Source: an uncultured Saprospiraceae bacterium (GTDB lineage Bacteria; Bacteroidota; Bacteroidia; Chitinophagales; Saprospiraceae). Taken from it: a DNA stretch of 5,470 nt. A model generated the notes under the pieces. That model had not been told where the DNA came from. It saw only the letters and a list, made by a program, of their open reading frames with translations, and did not search any database. Every line of letters starts with the position of its first letter. Within the stretch, counting starts at the first letter, position 1. A program made the position numbers and the translations under genes. The DNA lies in the NCBI GenBank assembly GCA_938033975.1, contig CALHKJ010000511.1, positions 1-5,470 on the forward strand, read 5' to 3'. Shown here one piece after another: positions 1 to 5,413 of the stretch.

Positions 1-461
1 GCCTATCCCCATTTAATGCTTGGATACTTTCAAAAAGTCTAGAGACACTTGCAATCAGAATGGACAGACATTGTCAAAATGCTCTGGCAATTGCTACATG
101 GCTCGAGGATCATCCAAAAATCAAAAAGGTAATCTACCCTCACCTAGCATCTCACCCTCAATGTGAACTTGCTAAAAAACAAATGAAACTCGGCGGAGGA
201 TTAGTGGGACTTGAAATCAATGGAAGCAAAGCTGATGCCATGCAATTTTTAAATAATCTCAAACTTCATAGCCTTACGGCAAATTTGGGAGACAGTAGAA
301 GTATAGCAACACACCCTGCTTCAACCACCCATTCAAAACTTTCAGATGAGCAACAATTGGATGCAGGAATCAATCCGAATTACCTAAGACTTTCTGTAGG
401 ACTAGAAAATGTAAATGACCTAATTACAGATCTTGATCAATCTTTAAACTCTTTTGCCTAA
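1..461 (+). CDS. Acyl-homoserine sulfhydrylase (MetZ/MetY-like, Cys/Met PLP enzyme), C-terminal part
   Basis: This is the 3' end of a PLP-dependent gamma-replacement enzyme that makes homocysteine from an O-acylhomoserine and sulfide. The open frame runs in from the left edge (first whole codon at base 3), so the ATG at base 60 is internal. Seen directly: the SPFNAW segment followed by LETLAIRMDRH (bases 6-71), the YPHLASHP segment, the ANLGDSRSIATHPASTTH region typical of this fold type I family, and the terminal LRLSVGLE (384-407), whose Arg normally binds the substrate carboxylate. The catalytic PLP lysine lies upstream of the window. The wording of these motifs resembles MetZ (O-succinylhomoserine sulfhydrylase) more than classical MetY. 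However, the neighbouring MetX domain would supply O-acetylhomoserine, so acetyl is the likelier physiological substrate (inference). Cystathionine gamma-synthase is an alternative. Its stop codon overlaps the next start by one base (TAATG), which points to an operon with coupled translation. Confidence 0.85.
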   Translation, partial: LSPFNAWILSKSLETLAIRMDRHCQNALAIATWLEDHPKIKKVIYPHLASHPQCELAKKQMKLGGGLVGLEINGSKADAMQFLNNLKLHSLTANLGDSRSIATHPASTTHSKLSDEQQLDAGINPNYLRLSVGLENVNDLITDLDQSLNSFA

Positions 462-2791
462 TGAAGTTTTATAATAGCAGTAAAACATTTGACCTTGAGT
501 CAGGTGAATCAATTGAGGAATTAAAAATTGCTTACCAAACTTTTGGAAAGTTAAACACGGAAAGAGACAATGTGATTTGGGTATTCCATGCAATCTCTGG
601 ACATGCAGATGTCTTGGAATGGTGGCCAGATTTATTTGGAGAAAATAAATTATACGACCCTGACAAGCATTTCATCATTTGTGCAAACTGTATAGGTTCT
701 CCACATGGATCGACAAGGCCGATCGATTTCAGCTTTCCTCATTTTACAGTAAGAGATCAGGCGAAAGCATACATAGAATTGTCAGAGCACTTGCAGATTA
801 ATAAAATCCATTCTGCGATTGGTGGATCCTTTGGCGCCTATCAAGCCTTGGAGTTTGCTTACTCCTATACAGGGAAGATTGATCACCTAATATTGTTGGC
901 CTCCAGCTCAAGAGAATCTGCCTGGGGTATTGCCGTACACGAAGCACAAAGAATGGCATTAAAGGCAGATGCGAGTTTTGGATCTCTGCATGGCGGCGAA
1001 GAAGGTCTTAAAGCAGCAAGAGCACTTGCCATGTTGACTTATAGAACTAGCAATAAATTAATCGACGACCAAACAGAAATAAACAATCAGATTGATGGAT
1101 TCAAAGCTTCATCATATGTCAATTATCAAGGCAATAAGTTTAGTCAAAACTTTGACTCCCTTTGCCTTTACTATCTTACAAAATGTATTGACTCTCACAA
1201 TCTGGGAAGAAAAAGAGGAGGCGAAACAAAAGCCCTTCAGAAAATCGATATCCCTACCCTTGTCATTGGATTCACCTCAGATCTTTTGGTGCCAATCGAA
1301 TCACAAAGATTTTTAGCTAAGCATCTACCCAATGCGATATTGTCCGAAATAGACTCAAGTTACGGCCATGATGGCTTTCTGATTGAAGTCGAAAAAATCA
1401 CAAGTGATATTCGAGAATTTTATAACTCTACAGCAACTCAACAAAAGCCTACCATACTAAAGTTTGGAGGTAGTTCATTGTTTGGAGAGGAACAACTTCA
1501 GAAAGTTGTTAATATCATAAAAGCAGAATATGAGAAAAATTCAATTGTCTTGGTTGTTTCTGCTAGGGGAAAAACTACAGATAAATTGATAGAACTATAT
1601 AAACTCGCAAAACTAGGAGAAGATTTTAGTACAAAATTTGAAGAGCTAATTACTTATTCATCAAAAGATTTTCCGATTGACTGCATCGAAAATGATTTGA
1701 CTGAACTAAGGAAAATCTTGGATGCTATCAAGCTCTTAAAAATTGATACTAAAAAAACTGAAGATAAGGTTTTGGCATTTGGAGAGTTGATGTCTGCAAA
1801 AACCATCTCTGCAATACTAGCAAAGAATAGATTTGCAACAGAGCCAGTGGATGCAAGAGAATGTCTTTCATTTGAAATGTTGGATGGAAAGTATGAAGTT
1901 GATCACAACAAAAGTAAAACAGCAACACTTAAACGAATCAGTTCAATTGGCGACCAAAAGATTCCAATCATAACTGGTTTTATTGCAAAAAACGAGGATG
2001 GTGAGACCATCACTCTAGGAAGGAATGGTAGTAACTATAGTGCTTCTCTATTTGCACAGTTTTTACAAGCTTCAGAGGTTCAGAACTGGACAGATGTTGA
2101 TGGCATTTATTCTGCAGATCCATCTAAGGTTCAGGATGCTCAAAAAATAAAAAAGATGAGCTACAATGAGGCCAATGAATTAGCAAGTTTCGGCATGAAT
2201 TTATTGCATTCAAAAACCATCATTCCTTTAAAACAAACCAATATTCCATTAAGGATCTTATCAACAAAATTTCCTGAGCAAGAAGGGACCTTGATTGACA
2301 AAACTGGAGGACATAAAGGGATTAAAGCTGTAACTAGCATTAAAGATGTTGCTTTGGTAAGTATCGAAGGAAATGAATTGAAACAGAACATTGGAATTGA
2401 TGCGAGAATATTTACAGCCTTGAGTGCAAAGCATATCAATGTAAAAATGATTTCTCAAGCTTCTACCGAAAATGGAATAGGTTTCGTCATATCTGCAAGT
2501 GATGCTTTTGAGGCAGAAAGGACCTTATTAAGAGAATTTGAAAAAGAGTTAAAATCAAATCATATTAGTTCGATCAATGTGAGTCTTGATATTGGTATCA
2601 TTGCCATTATTGGAAGACATAACTTTGCTCTAGAAAAAGCAATTTCAACCTTAAGAGAAAATAACATATGGATGCATCTGATCAGTAATAGTATCTCGGG
2701 AAGAAATATTTCTTTAGTTGTTGATAAACATTTAATGGATAAGGCCATCAGTCTGGTGCATGCTAGAGTCTTTGAAAAACAACTGCAATAA
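461..2791 (+). CDS. metX: Fused homoserine O-acetyltransferase (MetX) - aspartate kinase (ThrA-type, two ACT domains)
   Basis: This 776-residue protein joins two cytosolic enzymes. Residues 1-320 form an alpha/beta-hydrolase MetX domain, which acetylates homoserine from acetyl-CoA. The visible triad is Ser123 in GGSFGAYQ, Asp274 in FTSDLLVP and His303 in YGHDGFL; RESAWGIAVHEAQR and DSHNLGRKRGG are also MetX-typical. A linker of about ten residues (near 320-330) leads to an aspartate kinase domain: KFGGSS (334-339), VVSARGKTTD (365-374), FGELMSA (440-446), TLGRNGSNYSA (518-528), WTDVDGIYSADP (543-554) and HSKTIIPL (583-590). Two ACT regions follow (about 630-680 and 711-757). The kinase resembles the aspartokinase half of ThrA, but the protein ends where homoserine dehydrogenase would begin. 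Unusual points in the MetX half are GSTRP where the family usually has GSTGP, and a shorter following loop. The frame is open throughout, so the fusion is real unless the assembly is wrong. ACT domains imply end-product feedback (threonine or lysine; not decidable here). The start is fixed by the TAATG overlap with the upstream gene. Confidence 0.93.
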   Translation: MKFYNSSKTFDLESGESIEELKIAYQTFGKLNTERDNVIWVFHAISGHADVLEWWPDLFGENKLYDPDKHFIICANCIGSPHGSTRPIDFSFPHFTVRDQAKAYIELSEHLQINKIHSAIGGSFGAYQALEFAYSYTGKIDHLILLASSSRESAWGIAVHEAQRMALKADASFGSLHGGEEGLKAARALAMLTYRTSNKLIDDQTEINNQIDGFKASSYVNYQGNKFSQNFDSLCLYYLTKCIDSHNLGRKRGGETKALQKIDIPTLVIGFTSDLLVPIESQRFLAKHLPNAILSEIDSSYGHDGFLIEVEKITSDIREFYNSTATQQKPTILKFGGSSLFGEEQLQKVVNIIKAEYEKNSIVLVVSARGKTTDKLIELYKLAKLGEDFSTKFEELITYSSKDFPIDCIENDLTELRKILDAIKLLKIDTKKTEDKVLAFGELMSAKTISAILAKNRFATEPVDARECLSFEMLDGKYEVDHNKSKTATLKRISSIGDQKIPIITGFIAKNEDGETITLGRNGSNYSASLFAQFLQASEVQNWTDVDGIYSADPSKVQDAQKIKKMSYNEANELASFGMNLLHSKTIIPLKQTNIPLRILSTKFPEQEGTLIDKTGGHKGIKAVTSIKDVALVSIEGNELKQNIGIDARIFTALSAKHINVKMISQASTENGIGFVISASDAFEAERTLLREFEKELKSNHISSINVSLDIGIIAIIGRHNFALEKAISTLRENNIWMHLISNSISGRNISLVVDKHLMDKAISLVHARVFEKQLQ

Positions 2792-2850
2792 AAGAAAGAT
2801 ACCGATCAACAGCATTTAATTCCAGCTAGTTGAACAATCTCAAGAAGGCT

Positions 2851-2874
2851 ATGTTATTCCTTTATGAATAACAT
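2851..2874 (+). promoter_or_regulatory. Perfect 9-bp inverted repeat across the TIGR03643 start codon
   Basis: ATGTTATTC (2851-2859) and GAATAACAT (2866-2874) are exact reverse complements separated by the six bases 2860-2865. In RNA this would be a hairpin holding the start codon at 2864-2866 at the loop/stem edge and the second in-frame ATG (2873) in the 3' arm. An AAGAAGG stretch (2842-2848) lies just before it. In DNA it is a 24-bp palindromic site that could bind a dimeric regulator. The stem is AT-rich (two G-C pairs in nine), so RNA stability is modest, and there is no T-run to make it a terminator. The symmetry is seen directly; a regulatory role is inference. Confidence 0.4.
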
Positions 2875-3145
2875 GTTGACCGCGAGAGACAAGGATAGAA
2901 TTATTGAAATGGCCTGGGAAGATCGTACTCCATTCGAGGCTATTAAGGTACAATTTGACTACACAGAGGCTGAGGTCATCAGATTAATGCGTCGTGAATT
3001 AAAGCCTAAATCTTTTAGACTTTGGCGCAAAAGAGTCAATAGTGGCGTCAGCCAAAAGCACCTTAAAAAAAGAAGTGCGGATATAAAGAGATTCAAATGC
3101 TCGCGTCAACGAAGCATCTCTCATAATAAAATCTCGAAGCGATAG
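2864..3145 (+). CDS. TIGR03643/DUF2805 family small basic protein
   Basis: This 93-residue protein has the family signature DRIIEMAWEDRTPFEAI (residues 11-27), then FDYTEAEVIRLMRRELKP (31-48) and FRLWRKRVN (51-59). The function is not established. The central part reads like a short helix-turn-helix: a helix, TPFEAIKVQF, then TEAEVIRLMRREL. With the Arg/Lys-rich second half this suggests nucleic-acid binding (inference). Residues from about 69 on are a basic, low-complexity tail that I take to be poorly conserved. No signal peptide or membrane segment is present. The start could be Met1 (2864) or Met4 (2873), because the conserved part begins only around residue 6-11; the inverted repeat covers both. 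It opens a co-directional cassette with a photolyase 49 bases downstream, an association I recall for this family, so a regulatory or accessory role in that system is plausible. Confidence 0.85.
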   Translation: MNNMLTARDKDRIIEMAWEDRTPFEAIKVQFDYTEAEVIRLMRRELKPKSFRLWRKRVNSGVSQKHLKKRSADIKRFKCSRQRSISHNKISKR

Positions 3146-3194
3146 TTTTGAGAGTAGCTAAAAGAAATAGAATCTCGAAAGTAAAAAATCCTTC

Positions 3195-4661
3195 ATGCTA
3201 GCAGACAAGATTAATATTGTTTGGTTGAAGCGTGATTTGCGAACCAATGATCATCTTCCATTTATTGAAGCAGAAAATGACGAACTGAAATATATTCCAA
3301 TATATATTTATGAGCCGTCGATGCTTGCTTATCCTGACAGTGCATTAAGACACCAACAGTTTATCTATCACTCGATTCTCTTCATGAACAAACGGTTTAA
3401 AAACTATGGAAGAGAAGTTTTGATATTTCATGCTGAAGCTGAAGAAGTATTTGAGTTCTTGCATAAAGAATATCAGATTAGTAAAATATTTTCCTATCAA
3501 GAATCAGGAATCAGAAAAACCTGGGATAGAGATAAGCGCATAGATAAATTTTGTGGTTCCCAAAATATACAGTGGAGGCAATACCAAAGAGATGGAATTT
3601 TAAGAGGCATCAAAAACAGAGACACTTGGGATTTTGCTTGGCAAAATTATGTTCAGCAAATGCCACTCAAAAACGTATTTACGAAAGTAAATCAACAGGC
3701 AATCAAAAATCCATTTCCACTAGATAAGGATTTCTTACAAAAACTTGAAAACTACCCTACTACATTTCAAAAAGCTGGTGAAGAAAATGCTTGGAAATAC
3801 ATCATGTCATTCTGTAAGGACAGAGGTAAGAATTATAGTCGTCATATCTCTAAGCCTTTGGAAAGCAGAAAATCCTGTGGAAGGATTTCACCCTATCTAG
3901 CTTGGGGAAACTTAAGTATCAGACAAGCTTTTCAATATATAGGCCGACACGTAAATTACAACAAACACAAAAAGAGTTTTAACGGGATAATGACTCGACT
4001 AAAATGGCATTGTCATTTTATACAGAAATTTGAAGTGGAATGTGATTATGAAACCAGAGCAATCAATAGAGCTTTTGAAAGTCTCGAATACCAAAATAAC
4101 GAAAGCTTGATAGAAGCTTGGAAAGAAGGTAAAACTGGATTTCCAATGGTCGATGCATGCATGAGATGCTTAAAAGAAACTGGATGGGTTAATTTTAGAA
4201 TGAGAGCCATGCTTGTCTCTATCTTTTGCCATCACTTTGATTGTGATTGGAGATTGGCTACTTATCACCTTGCTAGATTGTTCTTAGATTACGAACCAGG
4301 GATACACTACCCTCAATTTCAAATGCAGGCAGGGACCACCGGAATCAATACAATCCGTATGTACAATCCAGTGAAGCAGTCTCAAGATCATGACCCAGAA
4401 GGAATTTTCATAAAGCAATGGATTCCTGAACTCAAGAATGTTCCTGCAGCATTAATACATGAACCATGGAAGATCACAGCAATGGACAAGATCTTTTACA
4501 ATATTGATGAGAGCTACCCCAATCCACAAATCGATCTAGCTGAAAGTGCTAAGAAAGCGAGAGACAAAATATGGGGCCATAAGCGAACTGAAGCCGCAAG
4601 GAAAGAAGGCAAACGAATAATCAAAATACATACAAGAAATAATGCTATTAGAAAGAAATGA
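3195..4661 (+). CDS. Cryptochrome/photolyase-family FAD-binding protein, non-canonical
   Basis: This 488-residue soluble flavoprotein has an N-terminal photolyase alpha/beta (antenna) domain beginning NIVWLKRDLRTNDH (7-20) and a C-terminal all-helical FAD domain. Visible FAD-domain motifs are YSRHI (214-218), GRISPYLAWG (229-238), RLKWHCHFIQ (268-277), GKTGFPMVDACMRCL (312-326), WVNFRMRAM (331-339) and the MYNPVKQSQDHDPEG segment (389-403). The family repairs UV-induced pyrimidine dimers with blue light or acts as a light sensor. Compared by motif, without gaps in the last 180 residues, with E. coli PhrB from memory, several key positions differ: Trp306 is Tyr299, Trp359 is Trp352 (kept), Trp382 is Phe375, Asn341 is Phe334, Asn378 is His371, and the substrate-contact Glu274 is Arg268. 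The dimer-stacking Trp277 is kept as Trp271. A standard CPD photolyase is therefore unlikely; a divergent photolyase or cryptochrome is better supported. Its last 20 bases overlap the flavin reductase gene. No strong ribosome-binding site is seen before the ATG. Confidence 0.93.
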   Translation: MLADKINIVWLKRDLRTNDHLPFIEAENDELKYIPIYIYEPSMLAYPDSALRHQQFIYHSILFMNKRFKNYGREVLIFHAEAEEVFEFLHKEYQISKIFSYQESGIRKTWDRDKRIDKFCGSQNIQWRQYQRDGILRGIKNRDTWDFAWQNYVQQMPLKNVFTKVNQQAIKNPFPLDKDFLQKLENYPTTFQKAGEENAWKYIMSFCKDRGKNYSRHISKPLESRKSCGRISPYLAWGNLSIRQAFQYIGRHVNYNKHKKSFNGIMTRLKWHCHFIQKFEVECDYETRAINRAFESLEYQNNESLIEAWKEGKTGFPMVDACMRCLKETGWVNFRMRAMLVSIFCHHFDCDWRLATYHLARLFLDYEPGIHYPQFQMQAGTTGINTIRMYNPVKQSQDHDPEGIFIKQWIPELKNVPAALIHEPWKITAMDKIFYNIDESYPNPQIDLAESAKKARDKIWGHKRTEAARKEGKRIIKIHTRNNAIRKK

Positions 4662-5274
4662 CATAGATCAGCTTGACAGAATTTATCGAATCAATTTGAT
4701 CAATTCGCTTTCAGGAATAAAACCTGCTAACTTGATTGGTACACGCTCAAAAAGCGGAGTTCTCAATCTAGCGATATTTTCTTCGGTGGTACACCTCGGC
4801 TCAAATCCAGCACAGTTTGGAATGGTTATGAGACCTCAAACTGAGATACCAAAAGATACCTATAGAAACATATTGGAGTCGGACTTTTATACCATAAATC
4901 ACATCTCTAAGGAATTCATAAAGAATGCACATTATACCTCTGCAAAAATGGAAGCACATGAATCAGAATTTGAGAAGATGAATATCAAAGAAGAATTTGT
5001 CAACGAATTCTACGCACCTTTTGTAAAGCATAGTGCTGTCAAATTAGGGATGAAACACCTCACTAGTTTGGATCTTCCCAATGGCTGTATATTTATAATT
5101 GGAGAAGTGCAGCAACTGAGTGTGGCAGATCAATTGATTGCGGACGATGGCTCCATTAATCTTGAAGCTTACAATCATGTAGGAATCGGAGGTCTAAATC
5201 ATTACTACGCTTTAGGTAAAATAGAATCGTTTCCGTATGTACGAGTAAATGAAATTCCAGATTTTCATGAATAA
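4642..5274 (+). CDS. Flavin reductase family protein (FMN-binding split barrel)
   Basis: This 210-residue cytosolic protein of the flavin reductase-like split-barrel family would bind FMN and use NAD(P)H to reduce flavin or serve as an oxidoreductase partner. Seen: a family-like N-terminus, DIDQLDRIYRINLINSLSG (7-25), then KPANLIGT (27-34), NLAIFSSVVHLG (42-53) with the flavin-phosphate-contacting Ser region, MRPQTE (63-68), and FYTINHI (82-88). GCIFIIGEVQQL (148-159) and the GGLNHYYALGKI strand (183-194) form the later barrel. No signal peptide is present. Its start lies 20 bases inside the photolyase gene and its end overlaps the DUF2256 gene by 8 bases, so it is almost certainly co-translated with both. 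The context suggests that it supplies reduced flavin or electrons to the neighbouring photolyase/cryptochrome proteins (inference); a free-standing flavin reductase is the alternative. The start at 4642 is preferred because the family motif begins within a few residues of it. Confidence 0.88.
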   Translation: MLLERNDIDQLDRIYRINLINSLSGIKPANLIGTRSKSGVLNLAIFSSVVHLGSNPAQFGMVMRPQTEIPKDTYRNILESDFYTINHISKEFIKNAHYTSAKMEAHESEFEKMNIKEEFVNEFYAPFVKHSAVKLGMKHLTSLDLPNGCIFIIGEVQQLSVADQLIADDGSINLEAYNHVGIGGLNHYYALGKIESFPYVRVNEIPDFHE

Positions 5275-5413
5275 AGAGAACCTACCGAAAAAGACTTGTC
5301 TTGTTTGCCAACGTCCCTTTACTTGGCGCAAAAAATGGAAACGCGATTGGGAGTATGTAAAGTATTGCAGTGAACGGTGTAAAAGAAATAGAAAGGATGT
5401 CAAAGGCGATTAA
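5267..5413 (+). CDS. DUF2256 small four-cysteine protein
   Basis: A complete 48-codon reading frame matches the DUF2256 pattern: KKTCLVCQRPFTWRKKW (residues 8-24), RDWEYVKYCSERC (26-38), then a lysine/arginine-rich end. The four cysteines, Cys11-x2-Cys14 and Cys34-x3-Cys38, look like a small zinc ribbon or knuckle, and the protein is very basic (15 Lys/Arg before the last ten residues), consistent with a nucleic-acid or partner-binding module. Its biochemical role is unknown. The ATG sits 8 bases inside the end of the flavin reductase gene, and its last 17 bases overlap the next gene. The overlapping position between a flavin reductase and two photolyase-family genes matches the context I recall for DUF2256 in other aquatic bacteria. 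It is short enough to be missed by length-filtered gene calling. Confidence 0.9.
   Translation: MNKENLPKKTCLVCQRPFTWRKKWKRDWEYVKYCSERCKRNRKDVKGD

Noticed and set aside
60..62. ATG at base 60 as the start of the sulfhydrylase gene
   Set aside because: The same frame is open to the left edge and encodes the conserved SPFNAW...LETLAIR segment, so the gene begins upstream of the window.
1092..1316. A 74-codon frame on the + strand inside the MetX domain
   Set aside because: It lies out of frame within clearly conserved MetX sequence and its translation matches no family I recognise; it is a shadow frame.
2161..2458. Two overlapping open frames on the - strand opposite the aspartokinase/ACT region
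   Set aside because: They mirror conserved coding sequence and show no domain-like composition, neighbours or start signals.
2560..2748. A 62-codon frame on the - strand opposite the second ACT domain
   Set aside because: It is a shadow of the aspartokinase coding strand; no recognisable motif.
2792..2863. Terminator or Bacteroidota promoter (TTG ... TAnnTTTG) between the methionine block and the photolyase cassette
   Set aside because: I found neither a GC-rich hairpin with T-run nor a convincing -33/-7 pair, so whether the two blocks are one transcript stays open.
2851..2871. Six-codon mini-frame (ATG to TAA) after AAGAAGG, upstream of TIGR03643
   Set aside because: It is too short to call as a gene and the AAGAAGG is only two bases from the ATG. 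It is mentioned only as a possibility under the palindrome finding.
3118..3154. CTCTCA/TGAGAG inverted repeat as a terminator after TIGR03643
   Set aside because: The stem is only six bases with a 25-base loop and no T-run; it does not support a terminator.
3130..3179. Direct repeat AATCTCGAA (3130-3138 and 3171-3179) flanking the end of the TIGR03643 gene
   Set aside because: Nine bases in two copies in AT-rich sequence can easily be chance, and there is no third copy or symmetry.
5212..5403. A 63-codon frame on the - strand at the right end
   Set aside because: It is antisense to the end of the flavin reductase gene and to the whole DUF2256 gene, whose conserved cysteine pattern on the + strand explains the region better.
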